Source: Megamerina dolium (Eukaryota > Arthropoda > Insecta > Diptera > Megamerinidae). Taken from it: a stretch of DNA of 64,000 bases. The notes under the pieces are model-generated. The model worked only from the letters and a program-made list of their open reading frames with translations, had not been told where the DNA came from and made no database searches. Where the stretch lies: positions 25,071,253-25,135,252 of the forward strand of contig OY978525.1 in assembly GCA_963854835.1 (NCBI GenBank), read 5' to 3'. Below are positions 11,278 to 22,485 of this stretch, piece after piece. Each line of letters starts with the position of its first letter. Position 1 is the stretch's first letter. A program made the position numbers and the translations under genes.

Positions 11278-11572
11278 TTATGTATGTATTCAAATATACG
11301 ATAACCCGCAAAAATATGCATGAAACATGCTCGATTTGTAAAAGAGTCAAATTCGGTTTGTTTAATTTATGTATAAAAATGCCATTATCCTAAAAAATGT
11401 AAAAATGTAAAAAAATAAAAAATATCAATAAAAACTAAGCAATTACTTTTGTGTTGTACAAAATTATATGCATATCATCTAGTAATTGATTACAAAATTT
11501 CATGTAGAAGCAATTGCTTAAATCGTTTATTTATGTAAAATCAAATGTTGTTTAACATTTTCGACATTAAAC
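11278..11572. other. 3' flank of receptor 2
   Basis: AT-rich transcript end with AATAAA at 11427-11432 and the shared flank CTAGTAATTGATTACAAAA (from about 11479). It breaks off at TTCGACATTAAAC, where the RTE-like LINE begins. About 200 bases present in unit 1 (roughly 3509-3690) are missing between this point and 14909. Confidence 0.7.
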
Positions 11573-14500
11573 ATGTCTAACTGCCTCAACCAGGTGGGGC
11601 TAGCGCAATCCTTGTTGAACTCATCGCAAGTCAACTCGCTGGCTGTCATGTAGTTTGATCTGAGCGCTATGTGATGATACCTTTATTTGTTAATGAGGGG
11701 TAGTCATATAGCTTGCTCTGCTTACTCTGTGATGGCGCTTTCATTATTATTAATGGGGGCCCTCCATGTGGCGACCACCGGGCAACGTCTTCCTGGCATC
11801 CGCTGGGAGGCGGCTGAAGTGAGTGGCAAAAATCTCCTCGGTTAGAGGTTGTGCGTTGGGTTTGGGACCCGCCATATAAAAAACCCCCCCAATGAAAAAA
11901 ACAAATATGCCTCGGATAAGGACTACCGCTTTTGTTGATGACCCCCGCAAACGAAAAAAGGACCACGATTTACGGATATGCACCTGGAATGTCCGATCCC
12001 TTTATAGGGAGGGTGCCTCTATCCAGCTGGTTGATGTCCTCGAAAAATACAGAGAGCTGACATCACCGCTCTCCAGGAAATGCGATGGACAGGACAGGGC
12101 TGCTCCAAAAGAGCGTCCTGTGACATCTACTACAGTTGCCATGCTGAAAGGCACGAATTAGGATGTGGATTTTTGATCAGCAAGAGACTACGACATCTTG
12201 TCTCACAGTTCACGCCTGTGAACGAACGGCTGGCCACAATCCGCATCAAGGCAAAATTTTTCAACATCAGCCTTATATGTGCCCACGCTCCGACGGATGA
12301 GAAGGACAATGTGACCAAGGAGAGCTTCTTTCAGCGCCTCGAAGAAGCTTATGACCGCTGCCCCCGCCACGATATCAAAATCGTGCTTGGCGACTTTAAT
12401 GCCAGGGTGGGCAAGGAAGGTACCTTTGGTCCAACTGTCGGAAAATTCAGCCTCCACCAGAACACCTCCGATAACGGAATGAGGCTGATCGACTTCGCCG
12501 CAGCACGAAACATGGTAATTGGTGGTACCAGATTCCAGCATCTCGACATCCACAAAGCGACATGGCTGTCTCCAGATCATCGTACAAGAAACCAAATTGA
12601 TCATGTGGTGATACGGAAGGCATGCTTCCAGTGTGATGGACGTGAAATCGATCCGTGGTGCCAACATCGACTCGGATCACTACCTTGTTGCAGCTAAGGT
12701 GCGCACACGCTTATGTGTCGCAAATAACAAGAGAAGTCCCACACAGAGAAAGCTCGACGTCAGTAAGCTGCAATCACCAGAGACAGCAGATGCATTTTCC
12801 ACTCGATTATCGGATCTGCTTATGCAGAACACTCCCCCACTTGATGATACATGCGCACGGTGGACACATATATCCCACTCCATGACTACTGCTGCCGAGA
12901 AGGTAATCGGTTACTACCGGCCACTGAGGAATGAGTGGTATGATCAGGAGTGTCGCGACGCTACCGCAGAGAAAGACGCCGCCTACAGAAGAACCCTGCG
13001 TGCAGGCGCAACGCGAGTTGTTAAGGAGCGCTACAGAGAGAAAATTAGTGCAGAGAGACGTCTTTTAAGGTGCAAGAAGAGGGAGTTAGAAAGACGCGAG
13101 TGTTAGGAAATAGAGATGTGTACCGACAAAAATGAGATTCGAGAATTCTTCGAAAAGATCAAGCCCCTGAGTGGCGGTTTAAATCCCGGAGCCTCTTCTT
13201 ATCGTGATGGGAATGGGAATCTGGTTACAGATGTCCAGAGTGTACTGAGCCTATGGAGGGAACACTTCTCCGCATTACTGAATGGCGATGCTACGAACAA
13301 TTCCGCCAGTGGAGGAGTTTGCCCGATAACCCCAATCACAGATGATGGTGTTGATGTTCCACCACACGACTATGACGAGGTTTAATCGGCCATTTTAAGG
13401 CTGAAGAACAACAAAGCTGCAGGTGCTGATGGCCTGCCCGCCGAGTTGTTTAAAACCGGAGGCGATGAGCTGCTCGCCTGCATGCACCAGCTCATAAGCA
13501 GAATATGGTCGGATGAAAGCATGCCTGATGATTGGAGGCTCAGTGTTCTCTGTCCTGTACATAAAAAGGAGACCCCACAATTTGCGCCAACTACCGTGGA
13601 ATATGTCTCCTGAGTATCGCATACAAGGTCCTATCGAGCGTATTGTGTGAAAGATTGAAGCCCATGCTCCACAACCTGATTGGACCGTATCAGTATGGCT
13701 TCAGACCTGGTAAATCTACGATCGACCAAATTTTTACACTGCGCCAAATCCTGGAGAAGACCCAAGAAAAACAGATCGACACACATTACCTATTTGTTGA
13801 TTATAAAGCTGCTTTCGACAGTCCGGTAAGGGATTACCTCTACTCAACAATGTCTGAGTTCGGTATTCCTGCAAAGCTCATTCGACTTTGTAGAATGATA
13901 CTGCATAATTCCCTTTATGCAGTGAAAATTGGGAAGGACCTCTCCGCACCGTTTAATACTGAACGGGGTTTCAGACAAGGTGATTCGTTATCGTGCGACT
14001 TCTTCAATCTTATTGTGGAGAAAATAATACGAGCTGCTGATCTACGACATAATGGCACTATCTTCAACAAAACTGTCATGCTGTTGGCGTATGCCGACGA
14101 CATTGACATAATCGGCATGAACACGTGAGCAGTCAGTGTAGCATTCTCAGAGTTAGAAAGAGAGTCGCGTCGGATGGGTCTTACGGTGAACGAGGGCAAG
14201 ACGAAGTATCTAGTGTCAACAAACAAAGAGTCCCGGCGTCTTGGACAGCACGTCACTGTTGACAACTACGCTTTTGAAGTAGTACGGGACTTTGTCTATC
14301 TTGGAACCAGCATTAACAGCAATAATGACGTCAGCCTGGAGATTTTGCGAAGGAGCACTCTTGCAAACAGGTGCTACTTTGGCTAAGTAAGCAATTGAGA
14401 AGTTGAGCCCTCTCTCGAAGAACGAAAACTATACTCTACAAGTCTCTCATCATGCCTGTCCTAACATATGGCGCTGAAGCCTGGATAATTTCCACCTCGG

Positions 14501-14908
14501 ATGAGCGAATGCTTGGAGTTTTCGAGAGAAAAGTCCTACGCAAGATTTTTGGATCTTTTTGCGTTGGTGGCGAGTACCGAATAAGGTAAAACCATGAGCA
14601 GTACGAGCTGTATGCCGATATTGACAAAGTAAAGCACAACAAAATCCAGCGGCTGCGCTGGCTAGGTCATGTCGAGCGAATGGAAGAACACGCTCCAGCT
14701 AAGAAGGTGTTATATTCGGAAACCGCTGGAGGACGACACAGAAGAGGAAGACCTAAACTCCGGTGGAAAGACCAAGTACTGGAGAACCTAACGGCGCTTG
14801 GAATTTCTAACTGGCGCCAGCTAGCGAACTACAGAGATGGCTGGCGAGCATGTTATATTCGGCTTAAATCGATATTCGATTGTTATGGCCACATAAGTAA
14901 GTAAGTAA
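11573..14908 (+). mobile_element. RTE-like LINE with endonuclease and RT, frame-broken
   Basis: Non-LTR retrotransposon on the + strand. The endonuclease is spread over three frames: 11892-12161 (ICTWNVRSLY), 12080-12697 (ERLATIRIKAKFFNISLI, LGDFNARVG, TWLSPDHRTRNQIDHV) and 12633-13106 (IDSDHYLVAAKV). The reverse transcriptase follows from about 13395 to 14386: GPYQYGFRPGKSTIDQI, VDYKAAFDS, GFRQGDSLS, the catalytic LAYADDIDIIG, and NEGKTKYLV. The C-terminal tail at 14680-14904 has RRGRPKLRWKDQ. Stop codons near 13383 and 14126 and several frameshifts make it inactive. It ends in (TAAG)n rather than poly(A). Only unit 2 carries it at this site, so it inserted after the segmental duplication. 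RTE-like is my best guess for the clade. Confidence 0.88.
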
Positions 14909-15109
14909 CATATACAATGAATATACTAATATATAATATATAACAGTGTGCTGTGCTTGAAATATCATATTTTGAATTATAAAGAGTGAACTTAGAAGCA
15001 CCTACTACTTCTACATATCAACTTTCTTCCTGTCGATATATTAGTCAAAATAATTATTATTGTAATTAAATATTGAAGTAATTTAATCCGAATCCGAAGT
15101 AGATAATTT
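14909..15109. repeat. Duplicated receptor 3' flank (unit 2)
   Basis: Continuation of the duplicated flank interrupted by the LINE. It reads ATACTAATATATAATATATA and GTGTGCTGTGCTTGAAATATC as at 3690-3740 and 23010-23060. Non-coding. Confidence 0.75.
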
Positions 15110-16475
15110 AAAAAGTATCGACGGTTTTTTGGTACATTTTCTACATTGAAAATATATTTTAATCAGGTACATATTGGCAATTATTAACTATGACCTTTTG
15201 CCATTTTTTGGGTAACTTCATAATTCCATCGGTGTCGAACTGTTGAAATTTTTGGGCGAAAAACTTGACCAAGTGATTTTCAACGGTTCTTCGGTTTGCC
15301 ATTTTTTTTACCATTAAGAAAGTTTTTTAGAGACCGTACCAAATAGTTGTCAGACGGAACAAGGTCCGGGCTATACGGTGGATGCAACAAACTTCTCAAC
15401 CAAGTTCCGTCAATTTGTTTCGAGTCATGAAATATGTGTGTGGTCTGGCATTGTTGTGATCGAATACAACTCCTTTTATGTTGGCCAATTGTGGTCGATT
15501 TCCTTGATTGCTTCGTACAAGCGGTCGAGGTGTGAGCAGTAGAAACCAGAATTAACCGCTTCACCAAGATGTAGCAGCTCGTAATAGACAATTCCCTTCC
15601 AATCCCACCAAACAATAAACATAACCTTGTTTGATGTAATTCTAGGCTTTGAAGTTGTTAGTGAAGGTTCATCGGCCTTTGACCACGATCGTTTACGTTG
15701 CACATTCTCGTATTCTATCCATTTTTCATCATCCGGTCCGATTTGGTTGCGATTCATCATCGCTTAGCTGATGGTACTTCGGTCAATCAAATTTCTTTGT
15801 GTTAATTCATGTAAAATAAAAAAAAATAAATATGTGGCACTTAAAGCCCCGAAGTGCTCTTTGGCCGAGCTTCTCTTCCATTACTGGTGTGTGTGTGTTA
15901 AATTTTGGACAGTATAGAGGGACCTACTTATTTTAGCCGGTTCCGAACGTCACAGAATTCTTTTAGAAGCTTTTCCATGGAAAATTGTTACTGCCGGAAG
16001 AATTGCCAATTGCTTGCCGACAGGTGGGTACCGTTCGAAAGAATAATCTTTTCGATATTAAATTTGTTATGCTTCAGTCGTGGATTGAACCACGACCTAC
16101 AGATAAGAAGGCCAACACACTAACTACGGAACCACGGCACCCACACGTTAATTCATGTGGTATCCAAATATTGAGCGTCTTAGCGTAGCCTATTCTTGTT
16201 GATGTTTAGTACCTCCGCTAACTTCTGACAGGTCTTCTTCCACTAGTTTCAAAATTTGATAGACTTTTCCAATGACTGGCCGACCGGAATGGAATTAAGC
16301 AAACCACTCCTGGGTCCGGCGTTTACTCACAGTATTCTCATCGTAAACATTTTTCGGCATGTTTTTGCAGCGGTTTGAACTTTTTTATAGTAAAAGAGCA
16401 CCATACAGCGTACTTATTCAGATATTTCACTAATTTTGAAATCAATATAACTTTTTACACGACTAATGAATTACA
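15110..16475 (-). mobile_element. Mariner transposase remnant, family A (unit 2), SINE-interrupted
   Basis: Minus-strand counterpart of the 3851-4740 remnant. 15760-15476 reads DDEKWIEYENVQRKRSWSKA (around the first catalytic D of a DD34D transposase) and VWWDWKGIVYYELL. 15615-15280 continues in broken frames with HPPYSPDLVPSDNYL. The second-D region (HHDNARPH in intact relatives) is corrupted. A SINE (15813-16146) has split the element, with the target sequence duplicated on both sides. Inactive. Confidence 0.85.
15813..16146 (-). mobile_element. tRNA-derived SINE, minus copy 1
   Basis: Member of a six-copy SINE family. Its tRNA-like head is on the right, in reverse: GGAACCACGGCACCCAC is the start of the A-box side, and GATTGAACCACGACCTAC is the B-box side. 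The body includes the reverse of GTACCCACCTGTCGGCAAGC, and the T-rich 3' tail (as AAAATAAAAAAAAATAAAT) is on the left. It is flanked by a perfect 12-bp target duplication GTTAATTCATGT at 15801-15812 and 16147-16158, inside the mariner remnant. Confidence 0.88.
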
Positions 16476-16845
16476 TAGTGGGTGCCGTAGCTCAGTGGTT
16501 AGTGTGTTCGCCTTCTGATCTGTAGGTCGGTGGTTCAATCCCCGGCTGATGCATAACAAATTTAATATCGATAAGATTTTTCTTTCGAACGGTACCCACC
16601 TGTCGGCAAGCAATTGGCAATTCTTCCGACAGTAACAACTTGCCATGAAAAAGCTTCTTAAAGAACTCTGTGACAAAGCTCAGAAAAAGTGATGTCACAA
16701 GTGCTCTGACGTTCGGAACCGGCTAAAATAAGTATGTCCCTTCTAATATTGTCCAAAATTTAAGACGCACAATAGTAATGGAAGAGAAGCTCGGCTAATG
16801 AGCCCTTTGGGGCTTTATGTGGCCACATATTTATTTTTTTATTTT
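16476..16845 (+). mobile_element. tRNA-derived SINE, plus copy 2
   Basis: A plus-oriented SINE copy. An A-box-like TAGCTCAGTGGTTAG and a B-box-like GGTTCAATCCC sit in a 70-base tRNA-like head (16480-16553), followed by the shared body and a T-rich tail (ACATATTTATTTTTTTATTT). It is flanked by the 12-bp duplication TAATGAATTACA at 16464-16475 and 16846-16857. The anticodon-arm region CCTTCTGATCTG resembles tRNA-Arg(UCU); that parentage is a guess. It is not a functional tRNA because the acceptor stem does not close. Confidence 0.9.
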
Positions 16846-16857
16846 TAATGAATTACA

Positions 16858-17785
16858 GAACTATATTCAATACCATCTATTACCATAAAAAATCGCAGTA
16901 GCGTATCCTGTCAACCCAATTTTCTAAGACCTTTGTCACATTTTCCGGCTCTACCTTACGAGTGGATTGCTCGATATTCGCCTTAAGGGCCTGAATCGTT
17001 AACGGATTGTTCACAATGCCGAGATGGCCATAAAAATTCATGAAATGCTGAGTTGTTAAGATCGATCGGTACGATGGGGTACCGTGAATTTTTTCCACTA
17101 GCATGCCAATCTCACGAACTTCTAGCACATGCTTGCGTATAGCAGGCGCAGTGGGTGCTCCAATTTCGGCCAAAACTTCTTTTCAGTAAACGCACTATTT
17201 GGGACAGACAACATTGACTTCGGAAATAAGTTTGAATTATTTCCCAACGTTGGTCCGCGGAGATATGATACTGAAATCTGTCACCTGGGAAAGAGCTGTC
17301 ACTGTAAAAATAACATATTGTTACGTTTTTATTTTGTGAACGTTTAATTCTATTTGAATCAACCTTGTGTGATCACTGGATTCTATCAATAATAATTGCA
17401 ACATTTATTTTGTACAACTATATATAGCAACAATTTCTTTAATCAACTCTATTTACAATAACACTTTAATGTATTTGCAACTTTTGCCTCTGATACTGTA
17501 CCAATGTTTGCGCGATCGCTTTCGTGATTTGATTGATTTCATTTGTCAACAACTGGCCCTATTTATACTCAGTGGCAACACTCCAGAATCTTCCTTTATC
17601 GTAGCCGAGATTCTTCTTTTTCTTTGTCGTTGGCTTGTTCCGGTTATCTGCTATTTCTTTTTGTTCACATTCGTTGTTTCGATTCTGCGAATATTCGTGT
17701 TATTCACAATTAGTGATGAGTAACCAACCATCGATACTCGTTACAATATGATAAAAAAAACTCTAAATGGTTCACCCTGTATAGT
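16858..17785 (-). mobile_element. IS630/Tc1-like transposase remnant (unit 2), split by a solo LTR
   Basis: The minus strand 17173-16880 encodes MAEIGAPTAPAIRKHVLEVR, resembling the N-terminal helix region, fused by an internal deletion to a C-terminal-like YGHLGIVNNPLTIQALKANI. The NALFGTDNIDFGN segment just upstream matches unit 1 (4926-4983). The terminal repeat AATGGTTCACCCTGTATAG is at 17767-17785. A solo LTR (17319-17745) interrupts it. Catalytic motifs are absent, so it is dead. Confidence 0.6.
17319..17745. mobile_element. Solo LTR (Ty3/gypsy-type size of target duplication)
   Basis: A 427-base insertion that starts TGTTACG and ends CGTTACA (TG...CA ends), flanked by a 4-bp duplication ATAT at 17315-17318 and 17746-17749. 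Unit 1 has the undisturbed site AATAACATATGATAAAA at 5050-5066, which confirms both ends. It contains TATATATAG near 17420, compatible with an LTR promoter. There is no internal retrovirus-like coding region. The 84-codon open frame at 17469-17723 lies wholly inside it and is not a host gene. Confidence 0.85.
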
Positions 17786-18560
17786 TACTATAACGTACAG
17801 TTTTGCACATATTTACTTATTGACTTCCTTTGCTATAGTAGAAGGTATAATACGATATTTTCTTATTGGTCAATAAAATTAAAAGACTGTTGAGAAAACG
17901 GCCATTATACGTTCAGTAGACCATATTCTATGTTATGTATATAAAATTCACCGTTGTTGCGAGTCAAAATGATGCGCGTTTAATTTGTGCATTTTGACCC
18001 ACTACAAATGTTACATAAATGTTATTATATGTTATATTGTTATACAATTATTGTTTTATTATTAAGTTATATTATTTCGATATATTATTATGTTATATTA
18101 TTATGTGTTTATATTTTATGAGTATTGCTGTAATAAAACTTACTATATCATTATAAGTCAATGTGATTTCATAATTAACTAAATATTGCAATAATATAAT
18201 GATCATCACCATACTATGCATAATGTGATGATCATTAGCTAAAATGGGTTGCCATATGCTTATAATATTTCGTGGTCAGGGTTATATGGTATCTCACTGT
18301 CATGGTTGTGAAACAATTTCGCAACCATACACAATGAGAAGAAAAGAAACAATAAGGAAGAAAAGCAAAATAAGCAACAACCATGCAAACATAATATATA
18401 ACGCATACATATGTAATATTTAACGCATGCATAATATTTACAACAACAAGAATTAAATACAAATAATACTGATGACCTACTAATTATGACCTACTGAAAA
18501 AATTGCAATGAATCGACCTACTAAAGAAATTGCAATTTCTTCAGAATTTTTTTTGTTCAA
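17786..18560. repeat. Unclassified duplicated spacer (unit 2)
   Basis: Colinear with 5096-5786 (landmarks GAGTCAAAATGATGCGCGT and CATGGTTGTGAAACAATTT). Where unit 1 continues into the (AT)n microsatellite, unit 2 continues into unrelated sequence at about 18562. Non-coding. Confidence 0.7.
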
Positions 18561-19113
18561 GAACGGGGTTAAATGTAAATTAGTTTATACATATTAGGCT
18601 AATTTTGTAACTAGTTCAGTTAAGATAAGAATATTGTTTTGGTGCCGAAGTAAAGGATAATTGTAAACAGAAAGAGGAACACTAAAAATTTATTGTAAAA
18701 GGTAAAAAGTAAAGATAAAAGTAAAGTAGAGCAAGTAAAGACTAAGTTACAAAAGATATTGTAAAATGAAGTTTAGTGACAGTGAAAGATAAAGATAAAG
18801 GGTAAGTCCTATAAAGTAAGATATTCAAGTAAATATTGTGACCTCTGCAAAGGAGACGCAACACCATACTGGGAAAGCTATGACCAGTTACCAGCCAGAG
18901 TGCGACTCAGTACGTGTGTTGTAGTATGATATGTATACTGCAAGTTCTGGCATAAGTGCAAAATAGCCCACTTAATGAACAAAAAACACGTTTTTCGAAT
19001 AATTTCACTATAATTCTTATTTGTCTAGTCACTTTTTCCGTATATACTTGATTGCAGTAGACAAAGTATGAAGATAAAAAGAAAAAAATTAAAAATAGAG
19101 AAAAAAAAAAGAA
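18561..19113. other. Non-coding spacer with an inverted block
   Basis: Purine-rich stretch (many AAAGTAAAG/GATAAAG runs, 18640-18830) without an open frame. 18836-18985 is the reverse complement of 6037-6170 in unit 1. The remainder is unremarkable. Confidence 0.55.
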
Positions 19114-19416
19114 TATGTTTAATACACCATTGGAAAGGAAATTGTATGGCTTTGAATATGGTTCTAAATTTTTTGTAGGTCAATGGTCATTATTTTCTAA
19201 AAAATCCATTTTTGGAAAATATATATTTGAAAATTTTTTTACTTTTATCATAACTTTTAAAATATTCAAAATGGATTATAAATATTATATATCACTGAAA
19301 AGGTATTAAAAAGAACTTTTTTTCTGATACCCACATGTAAGCAAAACTGGCGAATTTGAGTAATTTCGATCGAAAATTTGAACTTTGACCTTCTGCCATG
19401 CCATATATGTGCGTTA
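19114..19416. repeat. Duplicated spacer (unit 2), left of the MITE
   Basis: Colinear with 6996-7300. Ends in GTGCGTTA, whose last three bases (TTA, 19414-19416) are the left target duplication of the Harbinger-type MITE. Confidence 0.75.
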
Positions 19417-19944
19417 TAGCCTAGACAGACGGCAGCCTAATTCCGGATTACCGACGCACTTAATCCGAATAAAATAATAACCTGACAGACGGCAGTATTG
19501 CGGATTAACTAAACGGCTGCTTGCTGTTTTATTAGGTCTGCTCACTTACATTACTATCACTATCAATTTCTGTCATCTATCACTCTCGATATGAGAAAAT
19601 CTGCAAGAAGTACGTGAACTGAAAACTATCAGAAACTTGTAAATTGACATTCACTGTTCATAATTGACAGCTGGATTTATTTGTTCGCCAACACTTTTCA
19701 TGTTGAAAACTGTTAACAATTGTTGAAAGTTTTTCGTTAGCGAACACACCTAATATTTTGTAAAATGGATGGAGAAATATTCACAATAGACAATTTTCAG
19801 CAGTGTTGCCATAGCAAATTGCCCTAATCCTCTTTTATTTTGAGAATTAACTCATAGAGTTTATGCGGATTAGCTGCAGTTAATGCCCGAGTTAATTCGA
19901 ATTAACTAGGTAATTCGGAATCAGGCTGCCGTCTGTCTAGGCTA
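19417..19944. mobile_element. Harbinger-type MITE, copy 1
   Basis: A 528-base non-coding element with long terminal inverted repeats: it starts TAGCCTAGACAGACGGCAGC and ends with the reverse complement of nearly the same sequence (matching over about 34 bases with two differences). It is flanked by TTA on both sides (19414-19416, 19945-19947). Unit 1 holds the empty site GTGCGTTAGCGAC at 7296. A 3-bp TTA/TAA duplication is the signature of PIF/Harbinger elements. A second copy lies at 24511-25041. It has no transposase and would depend on one encoded elsewhere. Confidence 0.88.
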
Positions 19945-20100
19945 TTAGCGACAAACAATTTTTGGTTTTTTATATTCATACAAATAGCCTCTATATGAAA
20001 AAATTTTCCTTTTTCCTTTAAGTGAACTATTCTGAACTTGTTCCCAAGTTTTTATTGTTTCCATTCAAACATGCGCCAGTTATGCGATGTAACTTACCAT

Positions 20101-20240
20101 TATAAAAATATGGACATTAAATTCGTACTCAAAAGTTTTGATACACACTGTAATCCATGTAGAAGCAAATCTCAATAGACTAGAAAATTATTTAACAAGC
20201 CCAAAGGGACAAATGTATAAGGAACAATATTATGACTAAA
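20101..20240 (+). promoter_or_regulatory. Receptor 3 promoter and conserved 5' UTR exon
   Basis: TATAAAAA (20101-20108), ATTCGTACTC (20121-20130) as possible initiator, ACTGTAATC (20148-20156), ATGTAGAAGC and CCCAAAGGG, in the same order as receptor 2. The 3' splice-like end TTCATCACAG is at about 20309-20318. Confidence 0.6.
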
Positions 20241-20359
20241 CCAATATCGTACTCGTAATAACATTATATTATCATGTATCGTGTATTTCGATTTAGTTTT
20301 GAATTGACTTCATCACAGAAATAATAAACATAAGAAAATAATAATTTTTGTTCAATAAT

Positions 20360-22234
20360 ATGAATATCGGATACCTTAGATTATACATATTAATATTGTC
20401 GAGACTTTTTGTGCTGGTCAAACAATGGGATGTCACCTACTTACAAAACTACACATTAACATCAGTAAAGCATATGCATAGCGATCAATTTTTATATTTT
20501 GTGAGTAAACAATTGGATTTGGATGATTATTACCAATTGGGTGCTCTTATGAAAAGACTGTCAAATGCAACCGGATTCGATCAAAGGGTTTGGAATACGG
20601 AACAGCCATTACGCCTCAATATTATAGCTAGAAGAACTTTCATATCTTTCATATTTACAACGAGTGTGAATGATCCCATTATGAGAGTATACATGAATAT
20701 GTCACGAGATCGTCACTGGTATTTTGCCATTTTTATTTTAACACCACCGATAGCATCAATGTACGAAGTGGAGCGAATATGTTCCTTCATGTATGTACAT
20801 TATTTTTTCAATTCTGTACTCCATTTTGATACACTGAATGGTCAACATCATGTATTTACATATGATCAATATCCTGCATTTCGTATGAGAAATATTACCG
20901 ATTTTGAGCCATTCCTAAGAAAACGATTTCAAGAATTTCGTGCCGAAAAACAAGATATGCAAGGATTTCAATATGCAACACCCTTGCAACAAAATATACC
21001 ACGTGTATTTCAATATACTGATCTCAGTGGTGTGACCAGAATGCAGGGTACTGCGTATCGAACACTTAGGACATTTATGGAGTTTCAAAATGCTACATTT
21101 GCCAAATATAATCAAGGGATGGCATTCGATGATACGGCAGTTGTGAATATAAAATCAATATTGGATTTAGTACGTGCGAGAAAAATTGAAATATCAGCAC
21201 ACGCGTACGCGCTCTACAAAACGGATGATACTATCGATAAAAGTTATCCCTTATTGGTGGTACCATGGTGTCTGATGGTACCATTGCGAAATAGTTTCTC
21301 AACATATTACTATCCGGTACAACCCTTTGATGTGTTAGTGTGGTTACTTGTAGTCATTGTATTCTTTTCGGTAATCGGAATGAATATACTCGATTTGATT
21401 GTAAACTCTCGTATGCAAGAATTAACAGAATGCAATGTGGCAACCAAAATTCCCATCATCATACTGGATAGTTTATGTTTTACGCTCAATATGGCAACTA
21501 TGAATTTCATCAAAACACCATCATCATTGCGTCGTTTCTTCATCTATTGTACGATCTTTTTTTATGGTTTCTTTCTCATAGCCAATTATACATCAATATT
21601 GGGCAGCATTCTAACAGTTACAATATTTCGTACACAAATCAACACCATGGACGATCTGATAATGTTTCAACTGCCAGTTATGATTATCGATTATGAGAAG
21701 GAATTCCTGTTATCTGTCGATTATAATGTGTTGCCAGCGGATTTTTTGAAACTACTCGTTTCAGTCGATCCGACAACATTTGAAAATCATCAGTTAGTCC
21801 TTAATTCATCATATGCATATTTTGTTACCTATGACAAATGGTATTTTCTCGACCAAATGCAAAAACATTTAAAATTAAAAATGTTCAAATTTACCAATAT
21901 CTGTTTCGGCACCTATCATCTAGGTTATCCCATGCAACCGGATTTGCCGCTTTGGCGTGATTTGGAATACTATTTGTTCCGATTACATTCATCAGGGTTA
22001 TTTTGGCATTATGAAGTGGATGCCTTGGGGAAGGCAGTAATTGGCAAATTAATAAGCCGCATTTGGGAGGACAATGAATTTGATTCAGCTGGCATGCAAC
22101 AATTATTATTTGTATTCGCGATGCTGGCGCTAATGTATGGTGTGGCGACTATATGTTTTGTCTGTGAATTATTATGGTATAATCGGTTGCACTTGCATTT
22201 AGAAAATATATCTATAATAAATGCAAGTACCTAA
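20360..22234 (+). CDS. Divergent ionotropic receptor, copy 3
   Basis: Complete intronless receptor of 624 residues, starting at the conserved ATG of [12 protein letters not shown] (the frame upstream opens only with TTG). The domain order is as in copy 2: signal-like segment, S1, M1 with a long following loop ([10 protein letters not shown]), pore/M2 with [14 protein letters not shown]2, M3. It is a mosaic: 21129-21608 is identical by eye to receptor 2, and from about 21609 to the stop it is identical to receptor 1, although the immediate 3' flank (TTAGTTATGTGTG) differs from both. Distinctive changes include [10 protein letters not shown] where copy 2 has LVKYDQRKY. An (AT)n expansion in the 3' flank pushes the first AATAAA out to 22735-22740. 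Same expected role as the other copies. Confidence 0.93.
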   Translation: MNIGYLRLYILILSRLFVLVKQWDVTYLQNYTLTSVKHMHSDQFLYFVSKQLDLDDYYQLGALMKRLSNATGFDQRVWNTEQPLRLNIIARRTFISFIFTTSVNDPIMRVYMNMSRDRHWYFAIFILTPPIASMYEVERICSFMYVHYFFNSVLHFDTLNGQHHVFTYDQYPAFRMRNITDFEPFLRKRFQEFRAEKQDMQGFQYATPLQQNIPRVFQYTDLSGVTRMQGTAYRTLRTFMEFQNATFAKYNQGMAFDDTAVVNIKSILDLVRARKIEISAHAYALYKTDDTIDKSYPLLVVPWCLMVPLRNSFSTYYYPVQPFDVLVWLLVVIVFFSVIGMNILDLIVNSRMQELTECNVATKIPIIILDSLCFTLNMATMNFIKTPSSLRRFFIYCTIFFYGFFLIANYTSILGSILTVTIFRTQINTMDDLIMFQLPVMIIDYEKEFLLSVDYNVLPADFLKLLVSVDPTTFENHQLVLNSSYAYFVTYDKWYFLDQMQKHLKLKMFKFTNICFGTYHLGYPMQPDLPLWRDLEYYLFRLHSSGLFWHYEVDALGKAVIGKLISRIWEDNEFDSAGMQQLLFVFAMLALMYGVATICFVCELLWYNRLHLHLENISIINAST

Positions 22235-22324
22235 TTAGTTATGTGTGTAAATATACAATAACCCTCAAAAATATGCATGAAACATGCTCGATTTGTAACG
22301 AGTCAAATTCGGTTTGTTTATTGC

Positions 22325-22326
<2 letters not shown>

Positions 22327-22362
<36 letters not shown>

Positions 22363-22369
22363 CATATAT

Positions 22370-22414
<45 letters not shown>

Positions 22415-22416
22415 CA

Positions 22417-22484
<68 letters not shown>

Positions 22485-22485
22485 T
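22327..22485. repeat. (AT)n microsatellite in receptor 3 3' UTR
   Basis: About 160 bases of AT with a few CA/TA interruptions. It lies between the stop codon and the poly(A) signal, so it is probably transcribed. Ile-Tyr open frames across it are artefacts. Confidence 0.97.

Noticed and set aside
16478..16553. Possible tRNA genes at the heads of the SINE copies (also at 25208, 52924, 59783)
   Set aside because: A and B boxes are present but the acceptor stem does not pair, and the copies are parts of a dispersed element with target duplications. They are SINE heads, not tRNA genes.
17469..17723. An 84-codon hydrophobic open frame
   Set aside because: It lies wholly within a solo LTR that is absent from the duplicate unit 1.
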